A stretch of DNA of 64,000 bases from Bacteroidaceae bacterium (GTDB lineage: Bacteria > Bacteroidota > Bacteroidia > Bacteroidales > Bacteroidaceae), in the NCBI GenBank assembly GCA_017408685.1, contig JAFQUE010000092.1, positions 1-64,000 on the forward strand, written 5' to 3'. The notes under the pieces are model-generated. The model did not search any database. It saw nothing but the letters and a program-made list of their open reading frames with translations, and was not told the origin of the DNA. Both the position numbers and the translations under genes were made by a program. This document shows positions 7,850 to 16,478 of this stretch, piece by piece. Position 1 is the stretch's first letter; each line of letters opens with the position of its first letter.

Positions 7850-8839
7850 CTACGCACCTTTTTGCGGTAGTTTAATCAAATCCTTCTGTGCCACGAACCA
7901 TGGAATCAGTTTTTTGCATACAGGAATGCATGCGGCCGATAGCAGCAATGTTATTATTGCAATGCTCCAGTTGCTACTCAATATCTCAATCCCTGTCTTG
8001 GGCAAGAGAACCATTAGCGGGCGATATATCATGTGGTGTACGCAGAGCAGGACAATGGAGTATCGACCGCAGTATGATACAAATGGAACATGTTTAATAG
8101 TCTTGCATAGGAACAATATCGCAAGCACAGAAGTAATGCTTATAAAGTATGTGCTCCAACCTTCCAAACCATTGTAATGCAGCGAAAGACGGTAATCGGT
8201 TGTAATGGTAAGAATATATGCAATACCCCAGAATGCCATTGCAAACAGGATGTTGTATCTGTCATATCTGTTGGGATAAAGAATGTCACTCTTTTTCAAA
8301 TAGTAACCGAATGCAAAGAATGGCAGCGCTGTGAATGCCACATCAATGAACAGAGGAATGAAAATACCACTCCTTCCTAAACATACTCCTGACACTCCCA
8401 ATGCAATCACGGTTATTATGCGTAGCCATTCTCTTTTTATGTGTATGGTTATCTGACAGAAGATGATGTTGCACCAGAAAAGACACAGCAGAAACCATAT
8501 CGGTCCATTGAAGAATTGTCTGTTGTTGAATACATCAAGAATACCTCCTGCTCTTGTTATCAGAAGCTGCGGTGCAAGAAACTTTATTCCGTAGTATGCC
8601 ATGCACCCAAGCAGGTAAAAGAATATAAAGGGAATAAGTATCTTGTTTGTCTTTCTTATAAAGAAATTATACCCGCCGCCATAGTCTTTGAAGAATAATC
8701 CTGAAAGGATAAAATAAAGGGGCATCCTGACAATCTCAAGTCCTGGCAGGTTAATTCTTGCGCCACAATGCCCTAAAACAACAAGAATTATACAGATACC
8801 TTTTGCAAGGTCTATGAACTCTATTCTTTTTTGTGACAT
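7850..8839 (-). CDS. Membrane acyltransferase, family 3 (OafA/NodX type)
   Basis: About 329 residues with roughly ten hydrophobic segments. The N-terminus RIEFIDLAKGICIILVVLGHCG has the family's catalytic histidine at the end of the first transmembrane helix, and the end of the protein is a short basic tail. Members of this family move acetyl or other acyl groups across the inner membrane onto polysaccharide sugars. The ATG at 8839 is chosen because it gives the standard N-terminus and avoids overlapping the preceding gene's stop at 8844. One of two acyltransferases in the operon, so the polymer is probably acylated at two sites. Confidence 0.87.
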   Translation of the reverse strand: MSQKRIEFIDLAKGICIILVVLGHCGARINLPGLEIVRMPLYFILSGLFFKDYGGGYNFFIRKTNKILIPFIFFYLLGCMAYYGIKFLAPQLLITRAGGILDVFNNRQFFNGPIWFLLCLFWCNIIFCQITIHIKREWLRIITVIALGVSGVCLGRSGIFIPLFIDVAFTALPFFAFGYYLKKSDILYPNRYDRYNILFAMAFWGIAYILTITTDYRLSLHYNGLEGWSTYFISITSVLAILFLCKTIKHVPFVSYCGRYSIVLLCVHHMIYRPLMVLLPKTGIEILSSNWSIAIITLLLSAACIPVCKKLIPWFVAQKDLIKLPQKGA

Positions 8840-8843
8840 GTTG

Positions 8844-9860
8844 TTACTTGTTGTGTTTAAAATTCCTTGCTGTTTGTTTTCGGTGTACATATCTTGCCAT
8901 TCTAAAAACAGGTACAAGGCAGTTACTTGCTATTGCAAAAAGTGTAGGATGTTTGGTTGCAAATTTTACAAGACTGTATTGTGAATTTTTGTATTTAACG
9001 TAACCAATAATCTCTTTCTTTGTCTTAATTGAAGAAAATAGTCCAAACAGGTATGAGATAGTACGGTTATAATAACTGTCGGCTAAGTTTATTGCTGATT
9101 GATAGTTTGGGGAGTTCTTATATAGAGTTTCTGCATGTCCTAAAACTCTGTTTGCTGCTTCAATGTTGTCGATTAAGGTTGTTTTGTTCTTGTACATAGT
9201 ATCGCTGGTGCCACTCTCTCCCTTGATATAATGTACCAATAGAGTTGGTTGATATTGTATTTTCTTTACGTAGAACATCATTCTTACCCCCCAGTCAACA
9301 TCTTCTACCCTAGTACCTTCGACAAATTCTATTCTGTTCTTGTTGTAGAAGTCTCTATCGAAGCATAAACGCCATGGTGCAATGGCAAATCCATTTCTCT
9401 GTATGAATGTCTCACCGTCAGTTTTTTCTCGGTATGGTAGATTTAATTGAAGATTGTCATGTGGGTGTCCTTTGAATTGGTATGCCGAATCGCTTACAAG
9501 AATTTCAAGGTCACTATCTTGCAATATCTCATAAATTTTTGCAATACTATTCTCATGGAAGTAATCATCAGAATCTATGAATAAGATATATTTGCCTTTT
9601 GCAATTCTTACCCCCTTGTTCCTGCTTGCCCCTTGACGTATATTTGTTTCATTCTTAATGATTCTTAGGTTACTGCGTGCTTGTTGTTGCTCCTGTAAGT
9701 ACTTATATGTGTTGTCGGTGCTACAATCGTCAATACATATGACCTCATACAGGTTCTTGTCAAGTGGTTGTTGCCAAATACTCTCAAGGCATATCGGAAG
9801 GTCGTTGGTTACTCCATTGTATACCGGAATTATAATTGAGAAGAATGGTCTTTCTATCAT
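8844..9860 (-). CDS. GT2 family glycosyltransferase
   Basis: Inverting GT-A enzyme of 338 residues. The N-terminal strand SIIIPVYNG (8-16), the nucleotide-binding IDDCSTDN (43-50), and the metal-binding DSDD (96-99) are all intact, and an ED pair (VEDVDWGVRM, about residue 184) may supply the catalytic base. It ends in a basic segment. The gene is 1 nt away from the kinase-fusion gene upstream, so the two are translationally coupled. Donor and acceptor unknown. Confidence 0.9.
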   Translation of the reverse strand: MIERPFFSIIIPVYNGVTNDLPICLESIWQQPLDKNLYEVICIDDCSTDNTYKYLQEQQQARSNLRIIKNETNIRQGASRNKGVRIAKGKYILFIDSDDYFHENSIAKIYEILQDSDLEILVSDSAYQFKGHPHDNLQLNLPYREKTDGETFIQRNGFAIAPWRLCFDRDFYNKNRIEFVEGTRVEDVDWGVRMMFYVKKIQYQPTLLVHYIKGESGTSDTMYKNKTTLIDNIEAANRVLGHAETLYKNSPNYQSAINLADSYYNRTISYLFGLFSSIKTKKEIIGYVKYKNSQYSLVKFATKHPTLFAIASNCLVPVFRMARYVHRKQTARNFKHNK

Positions 9861-9861
9861 A

Positions 9862-11181
9862 TTATTTCAGTCTTTTCAGATTCTTTCTGTGTTGCTCACT
9901 GAATACATGGTTCAGTATCTCGTACACTGCTGCCTGTGGGGTTGTTTCATTAAGAACCTTAGTGTACCCCTTTTTGCCTGCGAGGTAATCTATCTTCGCA
10001 TTGATTGTGTTTATACCCTCTTCATCTAGTTCCCGCTTGCGGGCAAGGATGGTCTCGCTGCTTGCTGTGAGCAGTATATTGTAGTCAAGCGATGGAATAA
10101 ATAGTTTACCCCACCAATATAGGAACTTGGGGCTCAGATAAATCCTCGAGCGGCGGCTGTCACATATTATATCGGTAAAATAGCGGTCAAAGACAACCAC
10201 GCGCGTAATGCGTGTGACTGACTTTACCTTGACAAAGTAGCCTATTATATAGTCAATGGAGTAGTAGCAAAGGCGCAGTAATGAACTCAACTTGCCTGTC
10301 TTGCCGCCGCGGTGCGGGTCGCTGTAGTTACGGTCGACTTCCTTCTTTATTCCTGCCGAGTGTGCCACTTCGCCCAGGTTACCGAAGAGGGCTGGGCGGA
10401 AGTGATAGTATTTGTGTGCGGTCTTGAACACAGGTGCAATGCGCTCGAGTATGGTGTCGATGACTGTTGTCTTGCCGCTACCGTCGGGCCCTGTAAAACC
10501 TATACTGAAACCTGTGCGTGAACACAGGTAGTTGCCAATGAATGTATAAAGGAAATGCAATATGCTTACGACCAAACCAAAAGGCCTGCGTTTAAGGTTG
10601 CTCCACAGTGCTTTTAAGAGGAGTTTTTTACCGCGCCTTTTCTCGCATTCCTCAACAGAACGGCAACCGAATATCTGCTTCAGTTTCCTTTTTACTATCT
10701 TGCTGTTCTCGGCAGCCTCCTTAGTCGCCCTGTACTTCTCGGGATATTTACTGCCTACTGCGTTGTTGTAAAGTATCTTGTCCAGGAATTGGCACTCAAT
10801 ACCAACGTAGTAGAGAAAACCATTGAACTGCTTGTACCCAAGGAACTCCTCGGCGCTCATCAACTGCACGCCCCACACCGATGTGTCAAAGAAAAAGTCC
10901 CACTGTACAATCTCGGTTTTCTCCTTGCTGGTTGCCGCGCAGACATAAGTGATTAAACGGTCGCTGTTGAGGTATGTGATGATATTCCAACCGCTGCGGT
11001 CAATGAGTTCAATAAGTGCTTTCTTTATTTTCTTGTAACTCTGGCGCGTGATTATGATGTCGATGTCGCGGCTGTTGTTTTTGTCGGGCAGTCCCTCAAA
11101 GTTACGCAACACGGCATAATCGGCATTCTCGTTCAAGAAACCGATTATTACTTTTATATGTTCTGTAGTATTGTTTGACAT
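9862..11181 (-). CDS. Nucleotidyltransferase-like / thymidylate-kinase-like fusion protein
   Basis: A 439-residue two-part protein. Residues 1-150 resemble an uncharacterised nucleotidyltransferase-fold module (YAVLRNFEGLPDKNN, then RDIDIII with the Asp-x-Asp pair expected to hold metal). A basic linker and a hydrophobic stretch follow. From about residue 225 there is a P-loop NTPase: GFTGPDGSGKTT, then VVFDRYFTDI (the DRY motif of thymidylate-kinase-like proteins) and a lid-like ARKRELDEEG. Its position, 1 nt from a GT2 in the capsule operon, suggests sugar or alditol phosphorylation and transfer rather than dTMP synthesis, but that is inference; no substrate can be assigned. Confidence 0.72.
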   Translation of the reverse strand: MSNNTTEHIKVIIGFLNENADYAVLRNFEGLPDKNNSRDIDIIITRQSYKKIKKALIELIDRSGWNIITYLNSDRLITYVCAATSKEKTEIVQWDFFFDTSVWGVQLMSAEEFLGYKQFNGFLYYVGIECQFLDKILYNNAVGSKYPEKYRATKEAAENSKIVKRKLKQIFGCRSVEECEKRRGKKLLLKALWSNLKRRPFGLVVSILHFLYTFIGNYLCSRTGFSIGFTGPDGSGKTTVIDTILERIAPVFKTAHKYYHFRPALFGNLGEVAHSAGIKKEVDRNYSDPHRGGKTGKLSSLLRLCYYSIDYIIGYFVKVKSVTRITRVVVFDRYFTDIICDSRRSRIYLSPKFLYWWGKLFIPSLDYNILLTASSETILARKRELDEEGINTINAKIDYLAGKKGYTKVLNETTPQAAVYEILNHVFSEQHRKNLKRLK

Positions 11182-11203
11182 AAGTATACCTTTTTGGTAT
11201 TTC

Positions 11204-12175
11204 TTATTTCTTTTTGATGAAGTTATGCCTCAGTTTGTCAAAAATGTAACCCGGGCGGTAATATATTGATTTCATTATTTCCCAGGCCCCCTTGAATATA
11301 TTTTTGCGTTTCAGGTAGAACACTCCATTGCGCAAGGAGTCGGCTGCCTTTGCGTCATTTTTAAGTTTTTTCAGTTCTTTATCCGATAGTGAATTATAGA
11401 ACTCAATGAATGTTAGTTCTTTTTTGCCATCCCTGCGTAGCAGAAGGTTGCGCTTGGTGTAGCGCATTTTTATTATCATGTTAAATGAATTTGAGGAGAG
11501 TCCATTGCCAATTTTCCTATACTTGCACAGTACCTCGGGGACTACAATAATTGCCTTACCATCCTTGTAAAGGTCGCTCATGCGTGTCCACAAGTCAAGG
11601 TCCTCGCAATAATCCTGATAGCGTGGCTTTCCTTCGGGATAACCGTCTATTATATAACCGCCAACTGATAGAGCGAGTGCTCTGTCATATATTGCAGTCG
11701 GTTGCATGAATATGAGTTTCTTGTTTGCCGCCTTCTTGTAGAATCTTTCTTTTGTTGTTTCCCCCAAGAAAATACCGCCGCCAATCTTTTTGCTCTTTTC
11801 ATTTACATATTCAAGATAGCAGCCCACAGCCATCAAGTCTTTGTCGCTTTTTATTTTGCGGTACATTGTCTCAATGGCATTGGGGTACAATATGTCATCG
11901 GCATCATGAAACATCATGTATTTTGTTGTTGCCTTGCGCTCGGCAAAATGTCTTGCATAGCCAATGCCGTGGTTTTCTTCGAAATTGACTATTTCATACT
12001 GCCTTGGGTGTAGTGTAAAGAACTCTTCAATGACGGCAATGCTGTCGTCGGTGCTGCAATCGTTGACAATGAGCAGGTAAAAATCCTGCATTGTCTGGGC
12101 AATGACACTTTTAAGAGTTTCTTTTATGTATTTCTCTGCATTGTACATGCAGATTGCAAGAGTGAGGTCCTTCAT
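11204..12175 (-). CDS. GT2 family glycosyltransferase
   Basis: A 323-residue GT-A enzyme: LAICMYNAEKYI (6-17), VNDCSTDD (37-44), and DADD (91-94) as the metal-binding motif, followed by a conserved EDLDLW region near residue 200 that fits the catalytic-base ED motif. The C-terminal part is strongly basic (KKLKNDAKAADS, RKNIFKGAW), as in membrane-surface GT2s. It lies between the polymerase gene and the kinase-fusion gene with short gaps. Specificity unknown. Confidence 0.9.
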   Translation of the reverse strand: MKDLTLAICMYNAEKYIKETLKSVIAQTMQDFYLLIVNDCSTDDSIAVIEEFFTLHPRQYEIVNFEENHGIGYARHFAERKATTKYMMFHDADDILYPNAIETMYRKIKSDKDLMAVGCYLEYVNEKSKKIGGGIFLGETTKERFYKKAANKKLIFMQPTAIYDRALALSVGGYIIDGYPEGKPRYQDYCEDLDLWTRMSDLYKDGKAIIVVPEVLCKYRKIGNGLSSNSFNMIIKMRYTKRNLLLRRDGKKELTFIEFYNSLSDKELKKLKNDAKAADSLRNGVFYLKRKNIFKGAWEIMKSIYYRPGYIFDKLRHNFIKKK

Positions 12176-12209
12176 AAATTATACTTCAATAGTATGCTGT
12201 TCTGCATTA

Positions 12210-13433
12210 CTACCGTTCTACAGGAGTGGGCAGAGGTGAGACTTCTTCTTCCTCGTAAATCTCAGGGTTATAACGGTTCTTGTAAAAATACTTCACACAT
12301 GTCATAACCATCATAAGTGCCCATAAATATTGAACATTTCCACCAGCTCCGCCGCCGACTCCGGCAAACATAAATATAGTACCAAGTGACCAGAAATTAT
12401 ATGCACACGAAAAGCACAATATTAGTGATATAATATAGTGTATAAAACCGTAATCATGGAACATTGTTCTATTATACTTGTCCTTTATGCCCGAATCAAT
12501 ACCATATCCAAACCATGTTTCTTTTTTGGTGAAATCTGCGGTCAGTGAATTTAATAATGGGGTAATACGTGCCGAAGCAGAACCATCATTTTCAATTACA
12601 GCATCTTTGTCAAACGTCGTGGTTGCTTCAATTGTACTGGTCGCTCTGTCGAGCTGCTCAATTCCTAATTCTTGTATAAGACCATAGCAAATAATAAGCA
12701 TTGGGATTATGTAGTACCAGTTATGCCAGCGTACAAAATAGAGTGAGAATAGTATAAGACAAACGAATGCAGTTCCACTACCCATTGTGAGCATCATCCA
12801 AAGGAAACGTATTGTAACCCATTTATGTTCTCCGCTGAAAAGTTCGCTCAATGTAAATGGACCTTCATCGCGTTTGTATTCGCAGCACTTTATATATGCA
12901 TAATAGAAAACAAGCATAAAACGCCCAAAGGTACTCGGTTCCATTGATAAGGACTGACAACCCAATCCGCGGTCAAGGTTTGTCATCATGTTGAATAGAG
13001 GGAAGTATCCTATTCCCATGAGTGTAAGCACCTGTTGTATTATACAAACAACAAAGTACAACATCATGAACCATTTGCATATGTTTATGAAATGGTCTAT
13101 TGTGAAGACCTTTTCAATGAATATAAGGTTATAGAAACTGACGTATGTTAGTACAAGCAAAATAGAGTATATGTATGTACTCCAACGGAAACTCTCGGGA
13201 TGGAAACTTGCAACAATATATTGATAAAGAAGATAAATGACGCCAATGAGCACAGCCTTGGATGCTTTGAACGAGTAAAAGAACATAACTACGATGGAGG
13301 ATACCATCAATGTCATCTTTATCGGCGCGTTCATGCCGAAAGAGTCCACAGGCATGTAATATATGCCGTAGAATATAATCAGTATCGTTGCAAAGAGTGT
13401 AAGGCCTTTCTGCCCTTTGAATATATCAAACAT
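12210..13433 (-). CDS. wzy: Wzy-like polysaccharide polymerase (O-antigen ligase/polymerase type)
   Basis: About 407 residues with ten or more hydrophobic helices and one long hydrophilic loop near residues 270-330 (ERATSTIEATTTFDKDAV-like region, then TWFGYGIDSG), which fits the periplasmic loop of Wzy proteins. It is the only polytopic protein in the operon of this type, and flippase and chain-length proteins are present, so the assignment rests on topology and context; Wzy sequences are poorly conserved. ATG at 13433 avoids overlap with the upstream gene; a start at 13454 would overlap its stop by 11 nt. Ends in an acidic, proline-containing tail. Confidence 0.75.
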   Translation of the reverse strand: MFDIFKGQKGLTLFATILIIFYGIYYMPVDSFGMNAPIKMTLMVSSIVVMFFYSFKASKAVLIGVIYLLYQYIVASFHPESFRWSTYIYSILLVLTYVSFYNLIFIEKVFTIDHFINICKWFMMLYFVVCIIQQVLTLMGIGYFPLFNMMTNLDRGLGCQSLSMEPSTFGRFMLVFYYAYIKCCEYKRDEGPFTLSELFSGEHKWVTIRFLWMMLTMGSGTAFVCLILFSLYFVRWHNWYYIIPMLIICYGLIQELGIEQLDRATSTIEATTTFDKDAVIENDGSASARITPLLNSLTADFTKKETWFGYGIDSGIKDKYNRTMFHDYGFIHYIISLILCFSCAYNFWSLGTIFMFAGVGGGAGGNVQYLWALMMVMTCVKYFYKNRYNPEIYEEEEVSPLPTPVER

Positions 13434-13443
13434 CGTTTTTGTT

Positions 13444-14454
13444 CTATTTACCAATCATGAATTTTAGTTTCCCATTGAACAGATTGACCAATGGGTAAGT
13501 AAGCAGTATGCATACTGCAAAATATAGTATTGTAACAGGTCCTTCAAAAACAGGGTGGTGCAACACATATTTGTCAAAAGCCATAAGTATCTCCATTGTT
13601 ATGCTGAAGTGTGTGCACATGAGTATGAGTGAGTTTACCCCCCAGAACGTAAAGAATCTTGTTATGATACTTTTCGAGAATGCTGTAAATATGCACATGA
13701 ATGCAATGGCAGGCAGTGTGTTGCAAAGCAGTCCATTGATGTAGTAAATGCTGAATGGCGGTGCTGCAACAAGTATAATGCTTATACCCAACAGCACAAC
13801 TGCTATAGTAAACAACATAACCTTGTTTGCTTTAGGTATACTATGTCCCCATCTTTTGGCAATGATGTACCCCAGAGCAACGATGGGCCACGCATATAAT
13901 CCTCTTACAATAGTCTGCATGGGTGCGTCAATCAATTTGTTAAGTTCACTCAACTCACGCATTGGCAACCATAAGTTGTTATATGTATAATTTGCAGCCA
14001 ATGTTATTGCCATGAATATTGCAGCAATCAGCCATTTCCTTTTGTTGCTCCTCACAACAGCAAATATGTATTCTCCAATTATCAGTACAGGCAAGAACCA
14101 CAATGTTCCAATGCCACGTAAAACGATGGTCTTATATATATCGCGTAAAAGTATTCCGCTATCCATTAAACCAAACAGGACCCAAAGAACATCAAAGAGA
14201 ATAACGAGCAGGCTGAACCAAAGATAAGGGATTCCTAACTGTTTTATTCTCTTTTTAAGCAGTTCATTCGGTTTTACCGCCCTGTCATTTATACCGCTCA
14301 CCCAACCCGATGTAAAGTAGAATGTACTTATCATGAACATCCCAATCCACGTGTTCAGCCACGCCGGAATAACCCCTTTTTCAAAATGTAGGAATGTTAT
14401 GCATAGTATTGCAATGCCCTTTGTGGCGTCAATATAATCTAATCTTTTGGTCAT
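13444..14454 (-). CDS. Membrane acyltransferase, family 3
   Basis: A 336-residue polytopic protein whose N-terminus KRLDYIDATKGIAILCITFLHFEKG carries the family histidine at the end of the first helix. Roughly ten transmembrane segments follow. Same family as the gene at 7850-8839 but clearly different in sequence, so it probably acylates a different position of the repeat unit. Its start is 50 nt from octamer element C. Confidence 0.87.
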   Translation of the reverse strand: MTKRLDYIDATKGIAILCITFLHFEKGVIPAWLNTWIGMFMISTFYFTSGWVSGINDRAVKPNELLKKRIKQLGIPYLWFSLLVILFDVLWVLFGLMDSGILLRDIYKTIVLRGIGTLWFLPVLIIGEYIFAVVRSNKRKWLIAAIFMAITLAANYTYNNLWLPMRELSELNKLIDAPMQTIVRGLYAWPIVALGYIIAKRWGHSIPKANKVMLFTIAVVLLGISIILVAAPPFSIYYINGLLCNTLPAIAFMCIFTAFSKSIITRFFTFWGVNSLILMCTHFSITMEILMAFDKYVLHHPVFEGPVTILYFAVCILLTYPLVNLFNGKLKFMIGK

Positions 14455-14503
14455 TCTTTAATGTTTCTTAAAATATATCTAACATTATTCTGTTATATTT
14501 TTA

Positions 14504-14707
14504 GACATAAGGACATAAGTACATAAGTTTAATATTGCGCATTTGTATGGAACTTTTCAACAATTTTATTGTTGTAATGCACCTTGTGCATTTGGATAAA
14601 CATATTAGAAAAGCCTTGTATGCAATTGCTTGTATACAATGATTTTCAAATATGTTTATCATTCAGTTCCTTAATATCCATAAGTGAGTTTCTTTTGTTC
14701 TTCTGTC
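14504..14707. repeat. Octamer inverted-repeat element C, with inner inverted repeat
   Basis: Left arm: three octamers GACATAAG, GACATAAG, TACATAAG at 14504-14527. Right arm: CTTTTGTT, CTTCTGTC at 14692-14707, inverted. Between them, 14595-14606 and 14649-14660 form a perfect 12-bp inverted repeat (GATAAACATATT / AATATGTTTATC) with a 42-nt spacer, and CAACAA/TTGTTG arms form a small hairpin near 14559-14575. The left part (14513-14546) repeats element A. The 255-nt gap holds no gene. Confidence 0.8.
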
Positions 14708-14709
14708 TA

Positions 14710-15564
14710 TTATTTTTTTATAATGTTGTATAATGTAAAAACCATTACATACATCCTCATTGAGAACTTGGCTATCTGTTTGCCAAACCATGAGTCATTG
14801 CTGTAGCGGTCAATGAAGTAGCAGCGCGACTTCCCCCACGTTCTGAATCGTTTTACAGGGTCTCCCTTGTCGCTTTTCACATGGCGGTGCACTGCCCGTG
14901 CAGTGGCAAGGTAATACATCTTCTTGCCGGCAATCTCTACCTGCCGTGAGAGTATTGCCTCCTCACAGTATAAAAAGACCTTTTCATCGAAGAAATTTAT
15001 CTGTTTAAGGAAGTCTGTCTTTATCATGAAGCAGCACCCGCTTACCTTGTGGCAGTAATGACTCTCTTTGTAATTATCAATGAAGTCGTATGCTTCGCCT
15101 TGCTTCTTACGGTGCAAGATATCCTTTATCCAACCAAATGACCTGCGCCAATTGCCCTCTTTCCCCATCGGGCTCTGGTGTATGCCGTCGGCACCTATGA
15201 TATCGCTGCCGCATATAACAATCTCCTCATCGTCTTGCATTTTCTCCGCAAGTCTTAACAGGTAGTCCTTTTGCGGGAACTCCATGTCCGGGTTCGCAAT
15301 GAGTGCATATTCATACCCCTTTTCTGCAGCATAACGCAACCCCACATTGTTACCTGCATTATAGCCCTTGTTCTCATTGTTGGCAATAAATGTGCAACCT
15401 TGTTCCTTGCACAATACTTCAACGACTTTGCGGTCATTCTCACGCGAGCAGTTGTCGACAACAACAATCTCGGCCTCAACGCCTTGCTGTTGCTTCAGGA
15501 AGCCTATACACTTGCGGCAGTCGGCACTGCTGTTGTAGTTGAGTATGACAATGGCAAGTCTCAT
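14710..15564 (-). CDS. GT2 family glycosyltransferase, rhamnosyltransferase-like
   Basis: A 284-residue GT-A enzyme of the rhamnosyltransferase-type subgroup: VILNYNSSADC (6-16), VVDNCSREND (35-44), NKGYNAGNNVG (65-75), and the metal-binding segment NPDMEF (91-96) where most GT2s have DxD. The lower half has GCCFMIKTDFLKQINFFDE and FLYCEEAILSRQ, as usual in this subgroup. The stop codon abuts the right arm of octamer element C. The 1-nt junction with the next gene upstream implies coupling. Confidence 0.9.
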   Translation of the reverse strand: MRLAIVILNYNSSADCRKCIGFLKQQQGVEAEIVVVDNCSRENDRKVVEVLCKEQGCTFIANNENKGYNAGNNVGLRYAAEKGYEYALIANPDMEFPQKDYLLRLAEKMQDDEEIVICGSDIIGADGIHQSPMGKEGNWRRSFGWIKDILHRKKQGEAYDFIDNYKESHYCHKVSGCCFMIKTDFLKQINFFDEKVFLYCEEAILSRQVEIAGKKMYYLATARAVHRHVKSDKGDPVKRFRTWGKSRCYFIDRYSNDSWFGKQIAKFSMRMYVMVFTLYNIIKK

Positions 15565-16323
15565 TTAATTTTTTATAAAGAATCGTATAATACCTTTCAA
15601 ACGTTTTTTTAGATACTCCCATATTTGTAACTTTAGTGCGGGCCTTTGAGTCCAAGAAGCATTAAAGCGGTGGATGCAGAATGTTTGGGGATTGCGTTTG
15701 TATTTGTCAATATTATTTTTCTCTGTTGAATAACATTTTTCAATATCATACTCAATGGGTGAAAAGTAACATGCAGGACATAGAAGTAGTTCGCCATCAT
15801 TTATATTCATCTCTGTTTCAACAGGCTTGAATATTACATCAGGATATGCCTTCTCTATTGACTGTTTTATTATACTAGGTGCTAACAGTCCGTTTTCTCT
15901 AACATATTCCATTGAGAAATCCTTGTCTTTGTAAAAGTCCATTGCATTTTTACACCATTTCATGCCTGGTCTTGAAGCCATAATGGCTGCCTCAATATCT
16001 TTCGTGGAATTCTCGAATCCTATAAATGAGTCGTAATTTAGGAGTGGATTAAAAGTCTTTAGCATTTCTACATCAGAATCCAGGTAAATGCCTCCTTCGG
16101 TGAATAACGCGTATACACGTATATAGTCGGCTGCAAAAGCATATTTCTTCGTTTCAAAGGCTTCTTTAACCCATTGTACCGAATTAATATTGAATCGATG
16201 AGTATCCCATTTGATAATCTCATAGTCGGGAAGTACCTTATGCCAGGTATCAATACAATGTTTTATTAGGGGTGGGTATTCATCATCGCTTAGCCAGCAG
16301 AAATGGATTTTCTTTGGTATCAT
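15565..16323 (-). CDS. GT32 family glycosyltransferase (DXD sugar-binding region)
   Basis: About 252 residues from the ATG at 16323. The start IPKKIHFCWLS, the segment KYAFAADYIRVYALFTEGGIYLDSDVEML with DSD at 82-84, and the end FCIHRFNASWT are the typical order for the small bacterial capsular GT32 enzymes, which use mannose, galactose or related donors. The frame is open ten codons further up, without homology. It is 1 nt from the GT2 downstream and 155 nt from the next gene upstream. Confidence 0.9.
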   Translation of the reverse strand: MIPKKIHFCWLSDDEYPPLIKHCIDTWHKVLPDYEIIKWDTHRFNINSVQWVKEAFETKKYAFAADYIRVYALFTEGGIYLDSDVEMLKTFNPLLNYDSFIGFENSTKDIEAAIMASRPGMKWCKNAMDFYKDKDFSMEYVRENGLLAPSIIKQSIEKAYPDVIFKPVETEMNINDGELLLCPACYFSPIEYDIEKCYSTEKNNIDKYKRNPQTFCIHRFNASWTQRPALKLQIWEYLKKRLKGIIRFFIKN

Positions 16324-16478
16324 ATTGTTTTCTGTTTTAGGAATCTTTGCCACTTGAACTGGTCATATTTTCGCATTGGAAGTATCTTGTGGAAACGGTA
16401 ACGTTGGCAATAGAACATTATTTTTCGCAATTTTCATTGAAGATTATTCCACTTAATAGATAAACACAATCTCATGAG

